A stretch of DNA of 12,977 nt from UBA7803 sp047920935 (GTDB lineage Bacteria; Pseudomonadota; Gammaproteobacteria; Pseudomonadales; Azotimanducaceae): positions 1-12,977 of the forward strand of contig JBLRXD010000117.1 in NCBI GenBank assembly GCA_047920935.1, read 5' to 3'. Shown piece after piece: positions 5,648 through 12,977 of the stretch (position 1 is the first letter of the stretch; every line of letters begins with the position of its first letter). The notes below the pieces were generated by a model. That model worked only from the letters and a program-made list of their open reading frames with translations, did no database searches and was not told where the DNA came from. The translations under genes and the position numbers were made by a program.

Positions 5648-6763
5648 ATGACTCGCTCCAGCCTCTTTGCTCTGCTTCTGGCCCTGTGGGCCACGCCTCT
5701 GACGGCCGCGCTGGCCGCAACGCCGCCAACCCCGGCCACCGCGGTCATCGTCGAACGGGTGAGCAGCCAACGCCTCGCCGACTCGCTCGAAGCCCTGGGC
5801 ACCCTGCGCGCCAACGAAACCGTGCAGGTCAGGGCCAGCGTCTCGGAGATCATCTCGCGCATCAACTTCGAGGACGGTCAGCAGGTGAACGCCGGCGACG
5901 TGCTGGTGGAACTGGCAGACGCAGAGCAAGCCGCGTTGCTGGAAGAAGCCATGTCGCTCGCTGAGGAAGCCCAGCGCCAATACGAGCGTATCGAGCGCCT
6001 GGTGCAGCAGAGCACCGCATCCGAATCGCTGCTCGACGAGCGTCGCCGCGAGTGGCGTACCGCGCAAGCCCGGGTGAGCGCGGTGCGGTCGCGGCTGAGC
6101 AATCACACCATCAAGGCGCCATTCAGCGGCCGCGTGGGGTTGCGCCAGGTGAGCCCGGGGGCCCTGGTCTCGCCGGGCGACATCATCACCACGCTGGTCG
6201 ACGACTCGCGCATGAAGCTCGATTTCACGGTGCCGTCGCTGTATCTGGCCACCGTCCGCAGCGGCACGCCCATCGACGCCTCCACGCCGGTATTCCCCAA
6301 TCGCAGCTTCGCCGGCGAGGTGGCGTCAGTGGACAGCACCATCGACCCGGTGACCCGGTCGATCACCGTGCGCGCCATCATTCCCAACGAGCAGCAGGAT
6401 CTGGTGCCGGGCATGCTGATGACCCTGAATCTGCTGCGCAATGAACGGCAAGCGGTGGTCGTCGCGGAAGAGGCCATCGTGCCGCGCGGAGGCGACACCT
6501 TCGTCCTGGTGGTGAACACCACCACCGAGCCCTACGTGGCCGAGCAGCGCCTGGTGCAACTCGGCACCCGCGTCCCCGGGCTGGTGGAGGTGGTTTCCGG
6601 GCTGTCACCGGGCGAGATCATCGTCACCCACGGCGCATTGAAGCTGCGCCCCGGCGCCCCGGTGCGGATTCTCGCCGAGAACGACGGCAGCCGACCCGTC
6701 GCCGAATTGATCAAAGGCGGTGACGCACGCGCGCTCAAAGCCAGCGACGGCGGCCGCGGGTGA
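5648..6763 (+). CDS. RND efflux periplasmic adaptor (membrane fusion protein)
   Basis: This 371-residue protein would link the inner-membrane pump to an outer-membrane channel. Residues 1-24 are a signal peptide (MTRSSLFALLLALW, cleavage near ALA-A); there is no lipobox cysteine, so it is probably held by protein contacts or an uncleaved anchor rather than by lipid. The lipoyl-like half-motifs are VSEIISRINFEDGQQVNAGDVLVEL (65-89) and IKAPFSGRVGLRQVSPGALVSPGD (155-178), flanking an alpha-hairpin at about 92-150. The beta-barrel follows (PSLYLATVRSGTPI), with VDSTIDPVTRSITVRA and VPGMLM, and then the membrane-proximal domain. An open frame extends upstream to 5576, but only the ATG at 5648 puts the signal peptide at the N-terminus. 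The ribosome site is weak (CCGG at 5637-5640). The pump gene starts seven bases after its stop. Confidence 0.93.
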   Translation: MTRSSLFALLLALWATPLTAALAATPPTPATAVIVERVSSQRLADSLEALGTLRANETVQVRASVSEIISRINFEDGQQVNAGDVLVELADAEQAALLEEAMSLAEEAQRQYERIERLVQQSTASESLLDERRREWRTAQARVSAVRSRLSNHTIKAPFSGRVGLRQVSPGALVSPGDIITTLVDDSRMKLDFTVPSLYLATVRSGTPIDASTPVFPNRSFAGEVASVDSTIDPVTRSITVRAIIPNEQQDLVPGMLMTLNLLRNERQAVVVAEEAIVPRGGDTFVLVVNTTTEPYVAEQRLVQLGTRVPGLVEVVSGLSPGEIIVTHGALKLRPGAPVRILAENDGSRPVAELIKGGDARALKASDGGRG

Positions 6764-6770
6764 TCCGCGG

Positions 6771-9700
6771 GTGATCATCACCGACACTTCGGTGCGCCGG
6801 CCGGTATTCGCCGCCGTCATCTCGCTGCTGCTCATCGCTTTCGGGCTTATCGCCTTCGACCGCCTGCCGTTGCGGGAATACCCCGACATCGATCCGCCCA
6901 TCGTCGGTATCGAGACCATCTACCGCGGTGCCGCCGCCACGGTGGTGGAAACCCGCATCACCGAGGTGATCGAAGAACGCATCGCCGGGGTGGAGGGCAT
7001 CCAGTTCATCGAGTCCTCCAGTCAGGACGGCCGCAGCACCATCACCATACAGTTCGGCGTCGGCCGCGACATCGACGCTGCCGCCAACGACGTCCGCGAC
7101 CGGGTCTCGAGCATCCTCTCCAACCTGCCCGCAGAGGCCGACCCTCCGGAAATCCGCAAGGTGGATTCGAACGAGTCGGTGATGATGTGGATCAACGTGG
7201 TCAGCGACCGCATGACGGTGCCGGAGCTCACCGACTACGCCGAGCGCTATCTGGTCGATCGCTTCTCGGTGCTCGACGGCGTCGCCCGGGTGTTCGTCGG
7301 CGGTGCCCGGCGCTACGCCATGCGCATCTGGCTCGACCGCAAGGAACTGGCCGCCCGGGGGCTGACGGTGACCGATGTGGAGAACGCGTTGCGCGCCGGC
7401 AACGTGGAGCTGCCCGCCGGCGAGGTGGAGTCGGTGACGCGCCGCTTCACCGTGCGCGTCGAGCGGGCGTTCGCCAACGCCGACGATTTCCGGCGCCTGG
7501 TGATCGCCGAAGGTGACGATGGCTACCTGGTGCGGCTCGGCGACGTCGCCCGGGTGGAAAAAGGCACCGAAGAAGACCGTACGTTCTTCCGCGGCAACGG
7601 CATTCCCCAGGTGGGTCTGGGCGTGGTGCGCCAATCGACGGCCAACCTGCTGGACGTGGCGCGAGCCGCCAAGCGGGAAATGGAGATCCTCACGCCCACC
7701 CTCCCCGAAGGGGTGGAGTTCAGGCAGAGTTACGACTCATCGGTGTTCGTCGAAGGCGCGGTGAACGAAGTCTACAAGACCCTGTTCATTGCCGTGGGCC
7801 TGGTGGTGCTGACGATCTTCCTGTTTCTCGGCAGCCTGCGCGCCATGCTGGTACCGGCGATCACCGTGCCGGTGTGCATCATCGCCACCTTCATCGCGCT
7901 CTACGCTCTGGACTTTTCGGTCAACCTGCTCACCCTGCTGGCCCTGGTGCTGGCCATCGGCCTGGTGGTGGACGACGCCATCGTCATGCTCGAAAACATC
8001 CACCGGCGCATCGACCAGTACGGCGAAACGCCGCTGGTGGCCGCCTACCGTGGTGGGCGCCAGGTGGGCTTTGCCATCGTCGCCACCACCGCCGTGCTGG
8101 TGGCCGTGTTCGTGCCCATTGCCTTTCTCGAAGGCGACATCGGCCGGCTGTTCTCGGAGTTTGCCCTGACCATGGCGGCAGCCGTGGTGTTCTCATCCAT
8201 CGTCGCCCTCACGCTGGCGCCAGCGCTGGCCTCCAAGGTGCTGCGCCCCAGCGCGGGCGAGAACCGCCTCACCCGCATGATCGACCACAACTTCGAGGTG
8301 GTGAACGGCATCTACCGCAAGTGCCTGCTGTTCATCCTGCGCCATCCGACCATCGCGGTGGTGACGTTTTTCGCCATCCTCGCCAGCAGCGCACTGCTGC
8401 TGCGGGTGATTCCCCAGGAGTACACGCCGGACGAAGACCGCGGCAGCTTCTTCACCTTCGTCCGCGGCCCCGAAGGCGCCACCTATGAGTACATGGTGCC
8501 GTACATGGACGAAATCGAGCGGCGCCTCATGCCGTACGTGGAAGCCGGCGAGGTGCAGCGCCTGATGGTGCGCACCCCCGGCGGGTTCGGCGGCGTGCCC
8601 CAATTCAACAGCGGCGTGGTGATCGTGGTGCTGACCCCGTTCGACCAGCGCCGCCCGGGGCAGGTGATCGTCAACGAGGTGCGCGAGGTTCTGGCCGATC
8701 TGCCCGGCGTGTTCGCCTTCCCGGTGATGCGCCAGGGCTTCGGCTCCGGCGCCAACAAACCGCTGCAGTTCGTCATCGGTGGCAGCAGCTACGAAGAGCT
8801 GGCCCAATGGCGCGACATCCTGGTGGACGAGATCAACGCCAACAACCCGGGGCTGCTGGGCCTCGACTGGGATTACAAGGAAACCCAGCCACAGCTCAAG
8901 GTGCACATCGATTACAACCGCTCTGCGGATCTCGGCGTCTCCATCGCCGACATCGGCCGGACGCTGGAGACGCTGCAGGGCTCGAGGAGGGTGACCACCT
9001 ACATCGATGCCGGAGAAGAGTACGACGTGATCCTCGAAGGCGATCGGGAAACCCAGCGCACACCATCGTCCATGGAAAACATCTACGTGCGCTCGGCCAC
9101 TTCCGGGCAGTTGATCCCGCTGTCCAACCTGGTGCGCCTGGAGGAGTTCGCCGACTCCAACAGCCTCAATCGCTTCAACCGGGTACGGGCCATCACCCTC
9201 GAAGCCAACCTGGCCCCCGGCTTCAGTCTGGGTGAGGCGGTGGCCCATATGGAGCAGCTGGTGCGCGACAAGCTGCCGGAAGGGGTGGTGGTCGACTACA
9301 AGGGCCAGACCCGCGACCTGCAGGAATCCGGCGACTCGGTGATGTTCGTGATGCTGTTGGGCGTCGCCGTGGTGTTCCTGGCGCTGGCCGCCCAGTTCGA
9401 AAGCTTCAGACACCCGCTCACCATCATGCTGACCGTGCCGCTGGCCGTGACCGGCGGGCTGCTGGGGTTATGGCTCACCGGCAACACCATCAACATCTAC
9501 AGCCAGATCGGCCTGGTGATGCTGGTGGGGCTGGCGGCCAAGAACGGCATTCTCATCGTCGAATTCGCCAACCAGTTGCGCGACCAGGGCATCGAGTTTA
9601 CCGAGGCGCTGGTGCGCGCCTGCGAAGTGCGCCTGCGGCCCATCGTCATGACCACGCTGACCACCGCCGCGGGTACCCTGCCGCTGATCCTCGGCTCCGG

Positions 9701-9980
9701 GCCCGGCGCGGAAACCCGACAGGTCATCGGCATCGTGGTATTCAGCGGCGTTACCGTGGCCACGCTGTTCACGCTGTTCATCGTGCCGGTCGCTTACCGG
9801 CTGATCTCCGGCGGTGGGGCGTCGCCACTGGAGACCACCCGCAAGCTGGAGCAGGAACTGATCGAGCAACCGGCAGCCGACCGCGCTCCGGTGGGAGCGG
9901 TGGGAGCGGTGGGAGCGGCGGGAGCGGCGGGAGCGGCGGGAGCGGCGGGAGCGGCGGGAGCGGCGGGAGCGATCTCCTGA
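6771..9980 (+). CDS. RND-family efflux pump, inner-membrane permease, with repeat-extended C-terminus
   Basis: This proton-driven exporter has 1069 residues from the GTG at 6771. That start gives MIITDTSVRRPVFA, matching the N-terminus usual in this subfamily, and lies 7 bases after the adaptor stop; a GTG at 6720 in the same frame, overlapping the adaptor, would add 17 residues. TM1 is about 11-29. LPLREYPDIDPP marks the start of the first periplasmic loop. TM2-TM4 span about 337-410, with the paired proton-relay aspartates D401/D402 in LVVDDAIVMLENI. The second half has TM10 with LVGLAAKNGILIVEFANQL, K924 corresponding to AcrB K940. These residues indicate a functional pump of the multidrug (HAE1-like) type; the substrate is not predictable. 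No outer-membrane channel gene is adjacent. After the last membrane segment the tail ends with 27 residues of VGA/AGA repeat and then Ile-Ser; the stop TGA (9978-9980) lies inside a REP element. Confidence 0.95.
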   Translation: MIITDTSVRRPVFAAVISLLLIAFGLIAFDRLPLREYPDIDPPIVGIETIYRGAAATVVETRITEVIEERIAGVEGIQFIESSSQDGRSTITIQFGVGRDIDAAANDVRDRVSSILSNLPAEADPPEIRKVDSNESVMMWINVVSDRMTVPELTDYAERYLVDRFSVLDGVARVFVGGARRYAMRIWLDRKELAARGLTVTDVENALRAGNVELPAGEVESVTRRFTVRVERAFANADDFRRLVIAEGDDGYLVRLGDVARVEKGTEEDRTFFRGNGIPQVGLGVVRQSTANLLDVARAAKREMEILTPTLPEGVEFRQSYDSSVFVEGAVNEVYKTLFIAVGLVVLTIFLFLGSLRAMLVPAITVPVCIIATFIALYALDFSVNLLTLLALVLAIGLVVDDAIVMLENIHRRIDQYGETPLVAAYRGGRQVGFAIVATTAVLVAVFVPIAFLEGDIGRLFSEFALTMAAAVVFSSIVALTLAPALASKVLRPSAGENRLTRMIDHNFEVVNGIYRKCLLFILRHPTIAVVTFFAILASSALLLRVIPQEYTPDEDRGSFFTFVRGPEGATYEYMVPYMDEIERRLMPYVEAGEVQRLMVRTPGGFGGVPQFNSGVVIVVLTPFDQRRPGQVIVNEVREVLADLPGVFAFPVMRQGFGSGANKPLQFVIGGSSYEELAQWRDILVDEINANNPGLLGLDWDYKETQPQLKVHIDYNRSADLGVSIADIGRTLETLQGSRRVTTYIDAGEEYDVILEGDRETQRTPSSMENIYVRSATSGQLIPLSNLVRLEEFADSNSLNRFNRVRAITLEANLAPGFSLGEAVAHMEQLVRDKLPEGVVVDYKGQTRDLQESGDSVMFVMLLGVAVVFLALAAQFESFRHPLTIMLTVPLAVTGGLLGLWLTGNTINIYSQIGLVMLVGLAAKNGILIVEFANQLRDQGIEFTEALVRACEVRLRPIVMTTLTTAAGTLPLILGSGPGAETRQVIGIVVFSGVTVATLFTLFIVPVAYRLISGGGASPLETTRKLEQELIEQPAADRAPVGAVGAVGAAGAAGAAGAAGAAGAAGAIS
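9891..9971 (+). repeat. Nine-unit 9-bp tandem repeat in the pump's 3' end
   Basis: There are three GTGGGAGCG units (9891-9917) followed by six GCGGGAGCG units (9918-9971), all in frame as Val-Gly-Ala and Ala-Gly-Ala. The unit resembles the head of the REP element that directly follows, so the array probably grew by slippage or unequal exchange from the REP start. A change of one unit adds or removes exactly three residues and keeps the frame. Adjacent identical units make it a likely length-variable site. Confidence 0.95.
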
Positions 9981-9988
9981 TCGCGATC
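9963..9988. repeat. REP-type element overlapping the pump stop codon
   Basis: The GGGAGCGATCTCCTGATCGC core (9965-9984), followed by GATC, is the same family as the elements near 3055 and 12896. Its GCGATC/GATCGC arms form a 6-bp stem with TCCT in the loop, and the loop-side TGA (9978-9980) is the pump's stop codon. The last tandem-repeat unit overlaps the left end. It may also act as a 3' RNA structure for the pump transcript; no T-run follows. Confidence 0.85.
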
Positions 9989-10017
9989 CTGCCTTTCACC
10001 CGAGAAGCCAACCCCAC

Positions 10018-10044
10018 GGAACCTGGCGCCCCACGACTGTCGAA
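10018..10044 (+). promoter_or_regulatory. Candidate ECF/sigma-E-type promoter for the hybrid kinase
   Basis: GGAACC (10018-10023) is followed, after 15 bases, by GTCGAA (10039-10044). This resembles the envelope-stress sigma-E consensus (GGAACTT, about 15 bases, GTCNAA). It lies about 70 bases before the kinase ATG, so the position is suitable. Short motifs occur by chance in GC-rich DNA; treat as a candidate only. Confidence 0.25.
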
Positions 10045-10115
10045 CAATCGTTGACGGCCAGATAGCCTCGGCCGCACCTCATCTCAGCGCAGCAGGGAAT
10101 GCTGCCAGGGAAGCT

Positions 10116-12881
10116 ATGGACCAGCAGCGCTCCGACCACGATTCCCTCAGGCTCAGGATTGGCATGGGCGAACGCATCCGCACGTTCGACTGGGCCGCCG
10201 TGGGCGAGCAGCCGCTGAAGCAGTGGCCCCAGGGCCTGCAAACCGCGCTGGATATCCTGCTCGGCTCCAACCAGGCCATGCTCATGGTATTGGGGCCCCA
10301 GCGGCGGCTGCTGTACAACGACCCTGCCACCGCGCTGCTTGGCAGCCGCCATCCCAGCGCCCTCGGCCAGCCGCTGTTCAACGCCTGGCCCGAACTGCGT
10401 GACGACCTCGCTCCGCCACTGGAGCAGGCGTGCGCCGGGCAAGCGGCGTGGCTCGACCACGTGCGGTTGCGCACCCACGGGCGCGACCAGGCCGAAGAGC
10501 GGCTGTTCAGCCTGGCGCTATCGCCGCTGCGCGACGACGCCGGGCAACCGCTCGGCGCCTTCTGCACCTGCAACGAGATTTCGCGCCAGAGCCCGGTACG
10601 CGACCGGTTGCGTTACGCCATGCGCACCCTGGATCTCGCCTGGCAGACCGCCCGCGGCGCCATGTACGAGCATGCGGTTCCCGTCGACGGCTCCATGTAT
10701 CACGCCGAGCGCTGGGCCGACCTGCTGGGTTATCCGCATGAGGAACTGCCGGCGCCGGAGGCGTTCCTCGGCTGGCTGTTCGAACGCATCCACCCGGACG
10801 ATCAGCCCGTCGTGCAACGCCACTACCGGGAGTTCATCGAGGGGCACGCGCCGTTCTATCGGGTCGAAGCCCGCCTGCGCCACCGGCAAGGGCACTGGAT
10901 CTGGGTGCGCGGCGTCAATGCGGCGTTGGAGCGGAACCCCGAAGGTAGGGTCTCGCGACTGGTGGGCATGGTGCTGGACATCACCGATCTGAAGGAGACC
11001 GAAGCAGCGCTGCGCGACAGCGAGGCGCGATTCCGCGAGATGGCCGACGGCATGCCGGTGCTCGTCAGCGTGCACGATGCCACGGGCCAGGTGGAGCTGG
11101 TGAATCAGACGCTTTGCGCCTACTTCGACGTCGGCGCCGAGGACCTGCGCCGCGACGGCTGGGTGCACCTGGTTCATCCCGACGATGCCGAACACTACGT
11201 CAACGCCTTCCTCCAGTGCTTCAGCGAACAGCGCCCGTTTCAAGGCGAGGCCCGGATGCGTCGGGCCGACGGCGAGTGGCGGTGGGTGGAGTCCCGAGGG
11301 CAACCGCGGCTCGGCCCTGAGGGGGAGTTTCGCGGCTACATCGGCACCAGCATCGACGTCACCGAGCGCAAGCAGGCGGAAGCGGCGCTGCGCGAGGAAG
11401 AGCAACGCTTTCGGACCCTTGCCGACAACATCGCCCAGCTTGCCTGGATGGCGGACGCCGACGGCAGGATCTTCTGGTACAACAAGCGCTGGCTCGACTA
11501 CACCGGTTTCACTCCGGAAGAAACGCTGAGCCGCGGCTGGCAGGACGCTCATCATCCGGAACACGTGGAGCGGGTCATGGGCAAATTCATGCATGCCATG
11601 GCCGAGGGCGAGCCGTGGGAAGACACCTTCCCGCTCCGCGGGAGAAGTGGCGAGTACCGCTGGTTCCTCTCCCGGGCCCTGCCCATCCACGACGACAGCG
11701 GCCGGATCACGCGCTGGATCGGCACCAGCACCGACGTTACCGAACAGCGCGCCTACGCCGAGCGACTGCGCGAGGCAGAGCGCCAGACCAGCGAGTTCCT
11801 CGCCATGCTCGGCCACGAGTTGCGCAATCCCCTGGCGGCGGTGCGCAGCGCCGCGGAGCTGGTGAACCTGGCGGAGCCCCACGATCACCGGCTGCATCGC
11901 GCGTGGGTGGTGCTCGAGCGCCAATCCACCCATATGACCCGGTTGATCGACAGCCTGCTGGAGGTGTCGCGCATCGCCCGCGGCAAGGTCAAGCTCGACC
12001 AGAAGATCGTCGATTTGAGCAAGGTGCTGGATGACGTCCTCCAGGACCGCGGCGCCCAGCTGGCCGGCAGTGGCCTGGAAATCGACAAGCGGCTGCCCGA
12101 GCGACCCATCTGGGTTTCGGGCGACGACGTGCGCCTGGCCCAGATATTCGACAACCTGCTGGGCAACGCCATCAAGTTCACCGAAGCCCCCGGGCGCATC
12201 AACGTGCAGCTGAGCGAGGCCGACGGGCAGGCGGTGGCGCGGCTGCGCGATACCGGCGTCGGCATTCGCCCGGAGATGCTCGACAGCATCTTCGAGCCAT
12301 TCCATCAGGAGACCCAGGATCTGTCGCGCACCGCCGGCGGCCTCGGATTGGGTCTGGCGCTGGTGAAGGGGCTGACGGAATTGCACGGCGGTGGCGTCGA
12401 GGCACTCAGCGACGGCCCGGGCAGCGGCGCGGAATTCGTCGTGCGCCTGCCATTGGCCCAACCGCCGTCCGCCGCCCAGCCCTCCGAGGAGCAGGCCCAC
12501 CCATCGCGGCGCCGCATCCTCATCGTCGAAGACAACGTCGATGCCGCGGAAATGCTGCAATTCGTACTGGAGATGCAGGGTCACGAAGTGCTGGTGGCAA
12601 CCAACGGCGTCGAGGCGCTCGAGTTGCTGCACCGGGCGGAGACCGACATCGTGCTGTGCGACATCGGGCTGCCGATAATGAGCGGATACGAGCTGGCCCA
12701 GGAGATCCGTCACGACCCGGCGCTGTCCGAGCTGGTCCTGGTAGCGCTCACCGGCTACGGGCGCACCACCGACCGCCGCCGTACCCGGGATGCTGGCTTC
12801 GATGCGCACCTGACCAAGCCCGTCGAGCTGCGCGCCCTCGAGGAACTCCTCGCCACCCTGCTCCCGTCTACCCCCCCGTAG
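10116..12881 (+). CDS. Hybrid sensor histidine kinase, four PAS domains and a C-terminal receiver
   Basis: This 921-residue protein has no membrane segment, so it is a cytosolic sensor. In order: an N-terminal PAS-like domain (about 40-155, with RLLYNDPATALLG); PAS2 (about 175-292, HPDD at 226-229, ending VLDITDLKETE); PAS3 (about 303-418, HPDD at 354-357, ending SIDVTERKQAE); PAS4 (about 430-545, ending STDVTEQRAYAE). PAS2-4 each end with a PAC-type segment. The kinase follows: phospho-acceptor H567 in FLAMLGHELRNPLAAVRSA; N-box DNLLGNAIKF (679-688); G1 DTGVGI (712-717); G2 GLGLGL (742-747). The receiver (about 800-915) has E805/D806, phospho-acceptor D849, T879 and K901. No HPt or DNA-binding output is present, so phosphate must pass to another protein. 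Start ATG follows AGGGAA (10107-10112). The stop TAG (12879-12881) is formed by the GTAG head of a REP element. The ligand is unknown; no clear heme or flavin motif was recognised. Confidence 0.95.
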   Translation: MDQQRSDHDSLRLRIGMGERIRTFDWAAVGEQPLKQWPQGLQTALDILLGSNQAMLMVLGPQRRLLYNDPATALLGSRHPSALGQPLFNAWPELRDDLAPPLEQACAGQAAWLDHVRLRTHGRDQAEERLFSLALSPLRDDAGQPLGAFCTCNEISRQSPVRDRLRYAMRTLDLAWQTARGAMYEHAVPVDGSMYHAERWADLLGYPHEELPAPEAFLGWLFERIHPDDQPVVQRHYREFIEGHAPFYRVEARLRHRQGHWIWVRGVNAALERNPEGRVSRLVGMVLDITDLKETEAALRDSEARFREMADGMPVLVSVHDATGQVELVNQTLCAYFDVGAEDLRRDGWVHLVHPDDAEHYVNAFLQCFSEQRPFQGEARMRRADGEWRWVESRGQPRLGPEGEFRGYIGTSIDVTERKQAEAALREEEQRFRTLADNIAQLAWMADADGRIFWYNKRWLDYTGFTPEETLSRGWQDAHHPEHVERVMGKFMHAMAEGEPWEDTFPLRGRSGEYRWFLSRALPIHDDSGRITRWIGTSTDVTEQRAYAERLREAERQTSEFLAMLGHELRNPLAAVRSAAELVNLAEPHDHRLHRAWVVLERQSTHMTRLIDSLLEVSRIARGKVKLDQKIVDLSKVLDDVLQDRGAQLAGSGLEIDKRLPERPIWVSGDDVRLAQIFDNLLGNAIKFTEAPGRINVQLSEADGQAVARLRDTGVGIRPEMLDSIFEPFHQETQDLSRTAGGLGLGLALVKGLTELHGGGVEALSDGPGSGAEFVVRLPLAQPPSAAQPSEEQAHPSRRRILIVEDNVDAAEMLQFVLEMQGHEVLVATNGVEALELLHRAETDIVLCDIGLPIMSGYELAQEIRHDPALSELVLVALTGYGRTTDRRRTRDAGFDAHLTKPVELRALEELLATLLPSTPP

Positions 12882-12919
12882 GAGCGACCTCCTCTGTGGG
12901 AGCGATCTCCCGATCGCGA
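12878..12919. repeat. REP-type pair overlapping the kinase stop codon
   Basis: Two head-to-tail members of the family: a degenerate or truncated copy starting GTAGGAGCGACCTCCT (12878-12893; AGGAG/CTCCT form a 5-bp stem) and a fuller copy, GTGGGAGCGATCTCCC followed by GATCGCGA (12896-12919; GCGATC/GATCGC 6-bp stem). The TAG of the first GTAG is the kinase stop codon. The 58 bases after the pair, to the window end, contain no gene I can support on either strand. Confidence 0.8.
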
Positions 12920-12977
12920 ACCCGGCAATGGTCGAGCGCCCTCGCGGCGGCCGCCGTCCGGCGACGACGTTCGCGGC

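Noticed and set aside
6720..6770. GTG at 6720 as the start of the RND pump
   Set aside because: It is in frame and possible, but the extra 17 residues do not resemble family N-termini, while the GTG at 6771 gives the conserved SVRRPVFA-type start close to residue 1. Kept as an alternative only.
10051..10079. Sigma-70 promoter starting at TTGACG upstream of the kinase
   Set aside because: A fair -35 hexamer is present but nothing resembling a -10 box lies 16-18 bases downstream.
10518..12809. A 763-codon open frame on the minus strand across the hybrid kinase
   Set aside because: The plus strand encodes complete PAS, kinase and receiver motifs over the same bases; the antisense translation is low-complexity and typical of a third-position GC-rich shadow.
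12920..12977. Possible 3' end of a convergent minus-strand gene reading into the last REP pair
   Set aside because: A short frame is open on the minus strand to a TAG at the REP, but it is Arg-rich, under 35 codons and has no recognisable feature; the window ends too soon to judge.

Overview
The window is a GC-rich stretch of bacterial chromosome with densely packed genes, short or overlapping junctions, ATG/GTG starts and interspersed palindromic (REP-type) repeats. A TonB-dependent receptor, an RND efflux pair and PsrA-type fatty-acid operator sequences point to a Gram-negative, most likely a gammaproteobacterium; the genus cannot be told from the sequence alone.

Layout. (1) Positions 1-609, minus strand: the N-terminal part (signal peptide and plug domain) of a TonB-dependent outer-membrane receptor that runs off the left edge. 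(2) Positions 610-754: a divergent control region with two PsrA-like inverted repeats. (3) Positions 755-5532, plus strand: a likely acyl-CoA catabolic operon of five genes: a ferritin-like protein, an acyl-CoA ligase (GTGA overlap), a REP hairpin cluster, a glyoxalase/VOC-fold protein, and two crotonase-fold proteins (ATGA overlap). (4) Positions 5648-9980: a periplasmic adaptor and an inner-membrane RND pump, without an outer-membrane channel gene. The pump ends in nine 9-bp repeats that run into a REP element. (5) Positions 10116-12881: a soluble four-PAS hybrid histidine kinase with a C-terminal receiver. Its stop codon also lies in a REP element. The last ~100 bases hold REP sequence and no supported gene.

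How it may work together (inference): the receptor could import a hydrophobic carboxylic acid across the outer membrane, the ligase would activate it to a CoA thioester, and the VOC and crotonase-fold proteins would rearrange or isomerise acyl-CoA intermediates. Both crotonase homologues lack the two glutamates of classical enoyl-CoA hydratase but keep an acidic residue at the isomerase/PaaG position. The operators fit acyl-CoA-responsive control. The efflux pair could handle toxic substrate or products, but may simply be adjacent. The kinase has no membrane segment and no DNA-binding output, so its partner is elsewhere.

The most unusual features are the REP elements: at two of three loci they supply the stop codon of the upstream gene, at one they appear to have seeded an in-frame repeat expansion in a transporter tail, and at the third they form a perfect 15-bp stem inside an operon.
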